A DNA stretch of 64,000 nt from Bacteriovorax sp. BSW11_IV (GTDB taxonomy: Bacteria; Bdellovibrionota; Bacteriovoracia; Bacteriovoracales; Bacteriovoracaceae): positions 62,001 through 126,000 of the forward strand of contig NZ_AUNE01000045.1 in the NCBI RefSeq assembly GCF_000447755.1. Reading direction: 5' to 3'. The notes below the pieces were generated by a model. That model ran no database searches. It was given only the letters and a program-made list of their open reading frames with translations, and had not been told where the DNA came from. The position numbers and the translations under genes were made by a program. This document shows positions 54,941 through 63,313 of the stretch, piece by piece (positions within the stretch are counted from its first letter, which is position 1; each line of letters starts with the position of its first letter).

Positions 54941-57583
54941 TTAGAGGCTTATCCCAGCTTCCAAGGCGGCTTTATCGAAATCGGGAATAATAAGTTCAAG
55001 ATCATTTATATTAATATTTTTAATATTTTGCATCCCGCTTCCCGTGTCAGCGGCTTCAAAAACTCCCGTGCAATTTTTTTTACATTTTAAAAAGATAAAA
55101 CCATTATTATGACCGACATGGGCACCGCGATTTGTAGAGGAGAAGTAGCTACCGGCCGGTACGATACCATCCTGCATAGTTTCTTTAAAGCGTTCAAAGT
55201 CCACGGCCCTAATATTTCCTTCATCACCTAGTTGTTTTTTTATAGCGATATAGAACTTTTCAATTTTTTCACTAGGGATTTTATTCGCCTTAGCGAGTTC
55301 GGTGACTTCAATGAATTTATTTGTAATTGTCTCAATTGCTCTATAATGCTTCTGTTGCGCTGCTTGTTTGAATAGAGATAAATCTCTTTTAAGTTTTGGG
55401 GATACAGTAGCTCTAAGAGTACTAGCTTCTGATATCGTTCTTGTTGAAGATGCCGATGGACTTTTGGCATACTGCTCAAGCATTGACATGATTTCTTCAT
55501 CAGTTGAACCATCATCGACGAGATAGAATGAACCATCATCGTGAGGAAGTTTACCTGTAATCCCTTCTCTCATGAGTTCATCTATCTGTTTTTGAGAAAG
55601 GCCGGCTTCTTTTAATATCCTCGCCTTTTCACGAAGCTCTTGTTGTGTGTATTTGAAAATTCCACTATCGCCATGATTGTGGGCAGTGATGATTGCCGCT
55701 CTCTGTTTCGCCGTTAAGGAGTCAATTGTTGTTAATTTTAATGCCGCAGCTATTCTCTTTTCATCTGTCAAAGTTGAGTTTTTAAGAACTCGACTAACTC
55801 TTTGCAATTCAGCCTGAGTCGTAATTTCTTTACCAGTAAGAGTACGATAGATACTTGAAAGTTTTTCATTCTGTTGATTGAGTTTTACTTTGTTTACAAT
55901 CGCCGGAACAAATGGAAGAGCACCTAAAGCTGCAAAGGAAGAAGAAATAAGACATGATTTATAATCTTTTACTTTTTGTGCATTGGAATTGCTTGATGCA
56001 TTGGAGCAAGTGAGCTGGCTCCAGTTTTTTGAAAGTTGCTCAGAATTTGATGTTGTTGCAATTTCATAATCAGAGCAAACATGGGCAGCATCTTTAATTC
56101 CCTGAGCAAAGAAAAAGGAGTCAGCGCTTAGAATTGCCGCCTTTGAAATTGTGGCCACTCGAGTTGCCGTTAACCCAAGTCTTGTCGCTAACATTGTTCC
56201 AGTAAAAGCTCCACCAACCCCAGTGGTCGCAGTAAGGGCCCCTGTTGCAATCGTTAACCCTGCATTGATTGCGAGATCTTTTGTGAAATTAGAAGCATTA
56301 TCTTTGAGGCCGCGATACGAATCCATACACCAATGGAAAGTTGAAACATTTCTTATTCCAAGACCTTTGAGCTTTTCAGATTTTGCTGCATTTATATTTT
56401 CTTCGTGTGAATAGGCCTTAAATAAATCTGCCGATGGAGCATTTGAAATATGTTTTACAACTTCACTACAATCTCCTTCATTTCTGAGAAGACATGATTG
56501 ATCTGAATTATTTCTAGCTATTTCTTTTATGAGGTCATTCTTGTTTTCTGTAAGTTGGGCCTTGAGAGCTTTTTGGAAATCTGCTTTATTTCCTTTGTTA
56601 AGATAATTTTGAATCTTATCTCCCATCACAAAAGGATAAGTTGCTTTTATTAATTCTTCATATTGTTCGAGCTCTTTTTTTCTTTCGGAGGTCGTTGTTC
56701 TCTTTTTCTTTTCTGCTTTTAATGCCAGAAGGGGTTCAATTGCATTTTCATAGATCTCTTCTTCGAAGTTCTTTGCAGATGAGACTTGCTTACAATTATT
56801 TGCCATGGCCAAGCAATCTTCTTTCAGTCTTGGGATAGAGATGTCGCTACAGCTGATTCCATCTAAGGCCGAAGTGTCGAGTGTTGCATTGAGATAGGCT
56901 AATTCTTGTAAAAGGTTTTTTCCTTCACGCCCAATTCTTAGAAGTGATCCATATGTGTCAGCGACCAGTGCTTTTTGAAAAGTGTCTCTTCTTTGATTCT
57001 GATTTCCCGGAATCTTTGAAATTATGGAATCAGGATCTTCGCCTGGAAAGCATGATTTAAGAGAGCTCTTTGAAATAAAATTATGAGAAAGACCAAGTTT
57101 TGAGTACTCATTTTTTGATAGTCTTTCTTCTAGTTCTTCAGCATCGTTAAAATCGCCTAGGTTGTTCAGTGCCCATTGGCATTTATCCCAAGGGGAGCTC
57201 GCCTCAAGAGAGAGAAAACCCCAACCTTTTTCAAAGTCATCTGCTAATTGTTTACCTATGGAAGATGGACAGGATGTTTTTGATTCAAATTCATGACAAT
57301 TGAAAGTGAGTCTCGGGTTATTAAATTTAGAAACCTTGTCTTGTGATAACTCTAATGATGCTCCAAGAATATCTGATGTGAATTCTTCATCACATTTAGA
57401 AATGGCAATTGTATTTGTAAGTTCAATTTTTTGACCAGAGCTTTTACAAAGGCATTCTTTCTGATTAATAGGAGGGCAGCTCTGGGCACCACTATAAAAA
57501 CTAATGGTCCACAGAATTGTGAATATGATTAATGTGCCTACTCTCAAATCTTTCACCTCAATAGAATAATGTCTATTCGGCAT
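54941..57583 (-). CDS. Large secreted multi-domain protein, unknown function
   Basis: 880 residues. The signal sequence is TLIIFTILWTISFYSGAQS; a TTG at 57547 behind GAGGTGAAAGA may be the true start, giving a normal-length signal peptide. About 16 Cys occur in the first 540 residues. A Gly/Ala/Thr-rich hydrophobic stretch near residue 440-490 (ATGALTATTGVGGAFTGTML) could insert in or cross a membrane. A helical part (RAAIITAHNHGDSG, ELREKARILKEAG) and a small C-terminal domain with FIFLKCKKNCTGVF follow. The order (export signal, hydrophobic stretch, variable C-terminus) is like polymorphic toxins, but no toxin domain was recognised. Confidence 0.65.
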   Translation of the reverse strand: MPNRHYSIEVKDLRVGTLIIFTILWTISFYSGAQSCPPINQKECLCKSSGQKIELTNTIAISKCDEEFTSDILGASLELSQDKVSKFNNPRLTFNCHEFESKTSCPSSIGKQLADDFEKGWGFLSLEASSPWDKCQWALNNLGDFNDAEELEERLSKNEYSKLGLSHNFISKSSLKSCFPGEDPDSIISKIPGNQNQRRDTFQKALVADTYGSLLRIGREGKNLLQELAYLNATLDTSALDGISCSDISIPRLKEDCLAMANNCKQVSSAKNFEEEIYENAIEPLLALKAEKKKRTTTSERKKELEQYEELIKATYPFVMGDKIQNYLNKGNKADFQKALKAQLTENKNDLIKEIARNNSDQSCLLRNEGDCSEVVKHISNAPSADLFKAYSHEENINAAKSEKLKGLGIRNVSTFHWCMDSYRGLKDNASNFTKDLAINAGLTIATGALTATTGVGGAFTGTMLATRLGLTATRVATISKAAILSADSFFFAQGIKDAAHVCSDYEIATTSNSEQLSKNWSQLTCSNASSNSNAQKVKDYKSCLISSSFAALGALPFVPAIVNKVKLNQQNEKLSSIYRTLTGKEITTQAELQRVSRVLKNSTLTDEKRIAAALKLTTIDSLTAKQRAAIITAHNHGDSGIFKYTQQELREKARILKEAGLSQKQIDELMREGITGKLPHDDGSFYLVDDGSTDEEIMSMLEQYAKSPSASSTRTISEASTLRATVSPKLKRDLSLFKQAAQQKHYRAIETITNKFIEVTELAKANKIPSEKIEKFYIAIKKQLGDEGNIRAVDFERFKETMQDGIVPAGSYFSSTNRGAHVGHNNGFIFLKCKKNCTGVFEAADTGSGMQNIKNININDLELIIPDFDKAALEAGISL

Positions 57584-57639
57584 TTTTAGTTGAGATCTTT
57601 AGTAAACTATTGGACTTGCGATGGAATCATCAAGATTGC

Positions 57640-57659
57640 GTGCCCATGAAATTGGGCAC
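57640..57659 (-). terminator. Hairpin after the patatin-like gene
   Basis: GTGCCCA / TGGGCAC, a perfect 7-bp stem with a 6-nt loop, directly after the stop at 57660. No T run follows on the minus strand, so it may be weak or may protect the 3' end. Confidence 0.4.
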
Positions 57660-58442
57660 TTACAAGTAGTCTTTCGCGAGAATTACTTTTGTTTGTTCAT
57701 ATCCGGCCTTAACAAGTTCTTCGAAGTGAATGGCACTTGTTCTAGAGTACTTGAAAAGATCCAAATTTATCGCTAAGTCGGCATCTTCAATTTGATCGCG
57801 AGTTCGTTGATCAATGGCAATATCGAGGGCATTGGTGGCAACATCAATAATGCTGTCTGGTTTCATGTAGGAAAAACTTCCATTTAGATTCACGGCCATA
57901 ATAAAGCCTGATTCAAGTTTATGAAGAGCTGAGATTGGAACATTTTCGGTTAACCCGCCATCTACGAGAACTCTACCATCTATAATCTGTGGTGTATAAA
58001 TTCCAGGTACACAACAGGAGGCGAGTAGGGCCTCTTTAAGTCTGCCTTGGCTTAATACTATGGCTTCTCCTGTTTCAATATCTGTCGTATGAATGGCCAA
58101 AGGAATTTCGGCCTGTTCAATAAGTGCATTCTTGGGCAAATAAGTTTCGATAAGTTTTATCAGAGGTCCATTTTCAAAAACACCAAGTGCGCCAATTTTA
58201 ATTGAGCGTATATCAATGGGTCTTAATGTTTTAAGTGTTTTTTCTAGCTCATTAGGCTTCATTCCAAATGCATATAAAGCGGCGACGATGGCCCCTGCAC
58301 TCGTTCCAGCAATATTTCGAATATCGATACGATTTTCTTCTAAGACTCTTAGAACGCCAATATGGGCAGCTCCGCGGGCCCCGCCGCCACCTAGGGCAAG
58401 TCCGATATTTCTTTTTAACATTCTATCGATAAAGCTAATCAT
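57660..58442 (-). CDS. Patatin-like phospholipase (RssA type)
   Basis: 260 residues. Oxyanion loop GLALGGGGARGAAHIGVL near residue 14, nucleophile Ser48 in AGTSAGAI, and the catalytic Asp in VLVDGGLTENVP near 165. No signal peptide, so cytosolic or exported by another route. An AAGGAC ribosome site precedes the start. Patatin enzymes hydrolyse membrane lipids; in this kind of bacterium they may act on host or self lipids, which is inference. Divergent from trpS. Confidence 0.9.
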   Translation of the reverse strand: MISFIDRMLKRNIGLALGGGGARGAAHIGVLRVLEENRIDIRNIAGTSAGAIVAALYAFGMKPNELEKTLKTLRPIDIRSIKIGALGVFENGPLIKLIETYLPKNALIEQAEIPLAIHTTDIETGEAIVLSQGRLKEALLASCCVPGIYTPQIIDGRVLVDGGLTENVPISALHKLESGFIMAVNLNGSFSYMKPDSIIDVATNALDIAIDQRTRDQIEDADLAINLDLFKYSRTSAIHFEELVKAGYEQTKVILAKDYL

Positions 58443-58552
58443 TTTGAGTCCTTATTTTTAACCATCAATTGTCTCTGGCCGATGACAAAGGCGGGGGCAA
58501 TTGATATATTGCACTAAGCATCTAAAGTGATAATAGCGAAAGGACTTAAAAA

Positions 58553-59551
58553 ATGTCTAAGAAAATCAGCCTAACTGGTATAAAGCCTACAGGGGCTCCC
58601 CATTTTGGAAATTATATTGGCGCAGTAAGACCAGCTCTTGAAATGGCCAATAGTGATGAGTATGAAGGAATTTACTTTATTGCCGACTACCATTCACTAA
58701 CTTCGGTTCACGATCCAAAACTTTTAAACGAATACATATATGAAGTTGCAGCAACATGGCTTGCTTGTGGATTAAATCCAGACAAGACGACAATTTATCT
58801 TCAAAGTCAGGTTTCTGAAGTGATGGAATTCAATTGGATTCTTTCATGCTTTACTTCAAAAGGTTTAATGAATAGAGCGCATGCTTATAAAGCATTCGTG
58901 CAAAAAAATGAAGAGCTTGGTCGCGATGAAGACCAAGGTGTTAATATGGGATTGTATACATACCCAATCCTTATGGCCTGCGATATTCTTATTCATAAGG
59001 CAGATGTTGTGCCTGTGGGTGAAGATCAACTTCAGCACGTGGAAATTTCTAGAGACATTGCGAATGCATTTAATCACAACTATAAAAAAGAACTTTTTAA
59101 GCTTCCTGAAGGGATGGCAAGAAAAGGCGTAATGCTTCCTGGTCTTGATGGACGCAAAATGAGTAAGTCTTATAATAATCACATTCCATTATTTTTGGAT
59201 GAGAAAAAATTGCGTAAGACAGTCATGAAAATCACGACAGATTCAACTCCTCCAGAAGCACCAAAAGATCCTAATGCCTCTTTAGTTTTTGATCTCTTCA
59301 AATTCTTTGCAAATGAATCGCAACAAGCAGAACTTGCAGCTTGGTATAAAAGAGGGATTGGCTGGGGTGAAGCAAAAGATGAGTTATTCAAAGTGATGAA
59401 TAATGAAATCGGCGAAGCAAGAGAGAAGTATAATCACTATATGAGTAACAAGCATCTTATAGATGAAATTCTTCATGCAGGTGCAGCTAAACTTCGTCCA
59501 GGTATTCAAGAATATCTAAAAGAAGTGAAAGAAGTTATTGGAGTAAGATAA
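58553..59551 (+). CDS. trpS: Tryptophanyl-tRNA synthetase
   Basis: 332 residues, normal for the class I enzyme. HIGH-type motif PTGAPHFGNYIGA near residue 12, VPVGEDQLQHVEISRDIA near 149, and KMSKS in DGRKMSKSYNNH near 200. It charges tRNA-Trp in the cytoplasm. AAGGACT ribosome site. It is followed after 1 bp by an acyltransferase-type gene, so the two share an mRNA. Confidence 0.96.
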   Translation: MSKKISLTGIKPTGAPHFGNYIGAVRPALEMANSDEYEGIYFIADYHSLTSVHDPKLLNEYIYEVAATWLACGLNPDKTTIYLQSQVSEVMEFNWILSCFTSKGLMNRAHAYKAFVQKNEELGRDEDQGVNMGLYTYPILMACDILIHKADVVPVGEDQLQHVEISRDIANAFNHNYKKELFKLPEGMARKGVMLPGLDGRKMSKSYNNHIPLFLDEKKLRKTVMKITTDSTPPEAPKDPNASLVFDLFKFFANESQQAELAAWYKRGIGWGEAKDELFKVMNNEIGEAREKYNHYMSNKHLIDEILHAGAAKLRPGIQEYLKEVKEVIGVR

Positions 59552-59552
59552 A

Positions 59553-60392
59553 GTGGGGCGCATTAAACTTCGCCCTTACAAAAACCCTCCTCTCTTTAGA
59601 AAAGTTGCCATGGGAACATGGAGGACTGCTAAGGATCCCTCTGTCTATGGACTGCTAGAAATTGATATGAAAGCTGTCCTCGAACTTCTACCAGAATACG
59701 AAAAGAAACATAATATCAAAGTAACGGCTTCCCATCTTGTTGGGAAGGCCATTGCTTTTTGCATGAGTAAAAGACCAGAAATTAATGGTATGATTCGTGG
59801 TTCTAAACTCTACCTTCGCGAGAATATTACAGCGTTTTATCAAGTTAATGTTCCAGGTGCAAAAGATGAAATTGGCGGGGCCACTTTATCTGGGGCAACA
59901 ATTGAAAAAATGGAATTAAAGACTGTTGGTGAAATTGCAAAAGAATTAAATTCAAAGGCAAGGAGAGTTAAAGAAGATCAGGATGACGATATTTCTAAAA
60001 ATATGAGAATCTTTAAGTATCTTCCTTGGTGGTTGTGCTCAACCTATTTGAATATTTCATCATGGTTGGTTTACGGATTAAATATTAATCTAAAATTTTT
60101 AGGAATACCGAAAGACCCATTTGGTTCTGTGATGATAACCAATGTCGGAAGCCTCGGTATAGATATTGGTTTTGCTCCCTTATGCCCGTATACTCGGGTT
60201 CCCTTGATTTTATTAGTAGGAAGTATTCAAAAAATGCCATGGATAGTTGACGACGAAATTCAAGTAAGACCAATTCTAAAAGTTGGAGTTACCTTTGATC
60301 ATCGTTTTATCGATGGGATACACGCTTCACAGATGGCCCGAGACTTTAAGAAATGTTTTTCCCATCCGGAGCAATATCTATTAAATGATTAG
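59553..60392 (+). CDS. Stand-alone 2-oxoacid dehydrogenase acyltransferase (E2) catalytic domain
   Basis: 279 residues starting at GTG, 1 bp after trpS. The whole protein matches the CAT-like catalytic core of E2 enzymes: KVTASHLVGKAIAFCMSKRPEING, MITNVGSLGIDIGFAPLCPYTRVP and the active-site TFDHRFIDGIHAS near residue 250. Lipoyl and subunit-binding domains are absent, so it cannot work as a normal E2. An extra insert near residues 150-180 (KYLPWWLCSTYLNISSWLVYGLN) is hydrophobic and may touch the membrane. It could be an acyltransferase for another acceptor. Confidence 0.85.
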   Translation: MGRIKLRPYKNPPLFRKVAMGTWRTAKDPSVYGLLEIDMKAVLELLPEYEKKHNIKVTASHLVGKAIAFCMSKRPEINGMIRGSKLYLRENITAFYQVNVPGAKDEIGGATLSGATIEKMELKTVGEIAKELNSKARRVKEDQDDDISKNMRIFKYLPWWLCSTYLNISSWLVYGLNINLKFLGIPKDPFGSVMITNVGSLGIDIGFAPLCPYTRVPLILLVGSIQKMPWIVDDEIQVRPILKVGVTFDHRFIDGIHASQMARDFKKCFSHPEQYLLND

Positions 60393-60435
60393 AATTCTGG
60401 TAAAGGGCCGTTAAAAATATGACGATAAGCTCTTT

Positions 60436-61872
60436 ATGAAGAGTTTGAATGGTCTTATTTTATTATCATTAATTATTAATCCACTTTATGCGGATCAATT
60501 TCCAGTTGATGTTTCAATTCCTAAGTTACAAGGAAAAGATAGAGTAGATATCGCAAAAAATTTAATTAATGACCTAAGTCGTAGGGCCTCTTCATTAGAT
60601 ACAATTTTTGTTACAGTTCCAGATGAAGATTTAAATAAAATTGAAAATGAAATTTGTGTTGAGTGTGAAAGACTCACTCCTTTAGCATCTGAAATTAATG
60701 CTATCCTTAAAAAACAAGCACACAATCTTCCTGATTCAGACGAATTGAAACTAGAGACACAAAGTTTGGAAGGTATTATTTCTTACGTCAATATAGTTGA
60801 AAGTAATGGACAAACGAAATGCCATAAAATTGAAAATTTTGACACTACAGAAGAATTTCGAAGCATCAACAATGAAGAGTTAGTTTTTGTATTCAAAGAA
60901 GAAGTTGATGGTTTTAAAATGAGAACTGTAATGTTTTCAAATTCTGGAAACCAAACCGCCTATTTTCGTGGAAAAGGAAAGGATGCTGATAAACTTGTTC
61001 GTGTCGATATGGATGGACAGGGGAAGTCATACATTACTTACTACAGGATAAAAAACGTTAAAGACATTATTACTTATGCGGATGAAAAAAGAAAATTAGA
61101 ACAAGACTTGGCCCTTCCTTCATTAGGAGATGGAAAAGCTCAAAAAGAAAGAATTGGAAAAGGTGTTATCGATTCATCTTTGAATACTCATTGGACGGGT
61201 GAAAATGGACATGTTCGTGCTTCTATTGGTCCAAAAGTGGAATACAAAAACTTTCTTCCAAATAAAGTAACAGTTGTAGACTTTGATAATGAAATTCAGC
61301 TTACAAGTAAAACGACAATTAAAAGTGATGCCATGGTGACCTCATCTGGAACTAAGGCGACGGCGACTATTGAGGATGAGAATATTCCTGGGGCGAAGGT
61401 TAAAACATCATATACATTTGAACCAGATAAACAATCTGTTGGGATGTCTGTAAAAGCAAAAGACGGCCCAGGCATTGCAGGAAATGTTGAGATTATAGAT
61501 GAAAAAAGAAATGTTGATGTGAGACTTGTGAAAAAAGACGATAATCCTTATGTGTATATGAAGCTTAAAGATGAAGGGGATTATCTTGTGGGTCTTCCTT
61601 ATCAATTAGAGTCTGGAGACTACGGTATAGGTGGTGAGCTTCAATATCAAAATACCGGTGAGCGCAGAGTGAATATGAGTGTTATGCACCAAGGAAAGTC
61701 TGTAGTTGATACTTCATTGGCCGCGACTGAGACTTCACGCTCGATAGGTGTGTCTAAAAGCAAAACCTTCAAAGATAATTCAACGTTGAGTATTAAGTTT
61801 GAAAATACTCGCAACACAGTCTCAGATGCGAGTGATAATACCTTCTGGTTAAGTTATAAGAAACGCTTCTAA
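60436..61872 (+). CDS. Secreted protein with probable outer-membrane C-terminus
   Basis: 478 residues with a signal peptide (MKSLNGLILLSLIINPLYA). The first third is helical with a Cys pair (CVECE). From about residue 180 on, repeated beta strands appear (GHVRASIGPKVEYKNF, KATATIEDENIPGAKVKTSYTF, VGMSVKAKDG, TFWLSYKKRF), ending in Phe as outer-membrane barrels do. No family recognised. It is 43 bp downstream of the acyltransferase gene and may be cotranscribed. Confidence 0.65.
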   Translation: MKSLNGLILLSLIINPLYADQFPVDVSIPKLQGKDRVDIAKNLINDLSRRASSLDTIFVTVPDEDLNKIENEICVECERLTPLASEINAILKKQAHNLPDSDELKLETQSLEGIISYVNIVESNGQTKCHKIENFDTTEEFRSINNEELVFVFKEEVDGFKMRTVMFSNSGNQTAYFRGKGKDADKLVRVDMDGQGKSYITYYRIKNVKDIITYADEKRKLEQDLALPSLGDGKAQKERIGKGVIDSSLNTHWTGENGHVRASIGPKVEYKNFLPNKVTVVDFDNEIQLTSKTTIKSDAMVTSSGTKATATIEDENIPGAKVKTSYTFEPDKQSVGMSVKAKDGPGIAGNVEIIDEKRNVDVRLVKKDDNPYVYMKLKDEGDYLVGLPYQLESGDYGIGGELQYQNTGERRVNMSVMHQGKSVVDTSLAATETSRSIGVSKSKTFKDNSTLSIKFENTRNTVSDASDNTFWLSYKKRF

Positions 61873-61984
61873 AACAATGGATTTGAAAGAATTACTCATT
61901 CCAGGAGTGCCAAAGCTCTTGAATTTTCGTGATATTGTAATCATTTCCTAACCCCTTATGTTTATTTCTGGAAAAGATATGATT

Positions 61985-62004
61985 CCTCTCGAACGCTAGA
62001 GAGG
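61985..62004 (+). promoter_or_regulatory. Hairpin touching the ribosome site of the small secreted gene
   Basis: CCTCTC / GAGAGG, 6 bp with an 8-nt loop; the 3' arm runs into the GGGAGGGGG ribosome site. It could limit translation. Confidence 0.4.
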
Positions 62005-62013
62005 GAGGGGGAA

Positions 62014-62370
62014 ATGAAATTTTCAGTTATTTTTCTGGCCATGATTTTATCAATGCTTTCTCATGCAAATGAAAAGATGAGAATTACTGATCGAGAACTT
62101 CAAAGTGCAAATCTTTGCTCACTTTATGCCGTTTATAAAAATGGCAGTGAATTCAGTGAGGGGATCCCAAAAGTTGATTGCGATAATGGATCTTATATTC
62201 TGCCAATGACAGGAGTCATAATGGGCGGAGATCAAGATGCGGTACTTAGTGAAGTGAACATGAAAATGGAAACGGCCGGACTTTCTTATAAAGGCAAATT
62301 ACCAATTACGCCTACAGAGTCAGACATCGAGAAAGATCAAAAAGTCGTCCAGCATCTATTTATGCGTTAA
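62014..62370 (+). CDS. Small secreted protein of unknown function
   Basis: 118 residues with a signal peptide (MKFSVIFLAMILSMLSHA) and a very purine-rich ribosome site. The mature part has two Cys (NLCSLY, VDCDNG) and a Gly-rich turn (GVIMGGDQDA). No domain recognised. It converges on rlmH with 2 bp between the stops. Confidence 0.65.
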   Translation: MKFSVIFLAMILSMLSHANEKMRITDRELQSANLCSLYAVYKNGSEFSEGIPKVDCDNGSYILPMTGVIMGGDQDAVLSEVNMKMETAGLSYKGKLPITPTESDIEKDQKVVQHLFMR

Positions 62371-62372
62371 GA

Positions 62373-62834
62373 CTATTTGTGGTAAGGGTGGCCTTGATAA
62401 ATTGTCTGAGCACGATAAAGCTGCTCAATGAGAATTAGCCTGGCCATCTTATGTGGAAATGTTAACGGCGATAGCGAGAGTTTTGCGTTTGCCCTCTCGA
62501 TAACCTTAGGTCCATGCCCTGAAGCGCCACCAATGACCAATACGATTGTCTCACTACGATTTTCTATTAGATCGTAATACCATTTTGAAAATTGCGGACT
62601 ATCATAGATTTTGCCATTCTCTGCAAGAAGAATGACGTAGGCGCTGCCACCTTTACAAATGTCATCTATTCTTTTTAAAACCTCATCACCTTCAAGAGTG
62701 AGATTTTCTGCGTGTGATTTAACTTCGTGGAGTTTTAAAAGAGGATTCTTGAGGCGCTTTAAATAATCGGCCTCAAGAATATCTATATTTTTATCTTTGA
62801 TTTTTCCAACAGAGATAAGGTGAACTTCTTTCAT
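62373..62834 (-). CDS. rlmH: 23S rRNA pseudouridine-1915 N3-methyltransferase
   Basis: 153 residues, SPOUT class. Seen: FVIGGASGHGPK-type loop (as VIGGASGHGPKVIERANAKLSLSPLTFPHKMARLILIEQLYRA, of which the middle is diagnostic) and the end YQGHPYHK, which is invariant in the family. It methylates the H69 loop of the large subunit rRNA. It starts 3 bp after rsfS. Confidence 0.96.
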   Translation of the reverse strand: MKEVHLISVGKIKDKNIDILEADYLKRLKNPLLKLHEVKSHAENLTLEGDEVLKRIDDICKGGSAYVILLAENGKIYDSPQFSKWYYDLIENRSETIVLVIGGASGHGPKVIERANAKLSLSPLTFPHKMARLILIEQLYRAQTIYQGHPYHK

Positions 62835-62837
62835 TTA

Positions 62838-63299
62838 CTAAAAGTAGCCTCTATCATTGCTAGATGATGATGGGTTTTCATCAGAAGAGAAGTAGTATGA
62901 TTGTGGGATCTCAACAGTCGGAGCACCTGTCCATAGATTATCTAGGTCATAAACATCTCTAGATGATTCAAGGAATACGTGAACGATGATGTCACCAAAA
63001 TCGATAAGAATCCAATCAGCATCACTCATACCTTCTTTAGAAAGAACTTCGTGACCTCTTCTTCTCATTTGGAAACCAATTTCTTCTGCCATTGATTTTG
63101 CTTGAGTTAAGTTCGTAGCAGAACCTAAAACATAGTAATCAGCAAGAGAGCTTGTTTTAGAAACATCTAGGATTTTAAGATTAATCCCTTTGAAATTTCC
63201 TAGTACCCAAGCGGCCGATAGGGCCATATTTTTTGGGAAAGATAAATTTTTATCTTCAAAAATTTTATCAACTTCTTTTGTAATGAATTCTCTACTCAT
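62838..63299 (-). CDS. rsfS: Ribosomal silencing factor
   Basis: 153 residues. The RsfS/Iojap domain is clear: SSLADYYVLGSATNLTQAKSMAEEI, GMSDADWILIDFGDIIVHVF and SRDVYDLDNLW. It binds L14 and blocks subunit joining when nutrients are low. A Ser-rich tail follows. Genes on both sides are ribosome factors: obgE upstream (14-bp gap) and rlmH downstream. Confidence 0.95.
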   Translation of the reverse strand: MSREFITKEVDKIFEDKNLSFPKNMALSAAWVLGNFKGINLKILDVSKTSSLADYYVLGSATNLTQAKSMAEEIGFQMRRRGHEVLSKEGMSDADWILIDFGDIIVHVFLESSRDVYDLDNLWTGAPTVEIPQSYYFSSDENPSSSSNDRGYF

Positions 63300-63313
63300 A
63301 ATTAATTTTTTCC

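Noticed and set aside
61877-61951. 24-codon ORF between two secreted genes
   Set aside because: No ribosome site and no recognisable features; chance ORF in a gap.
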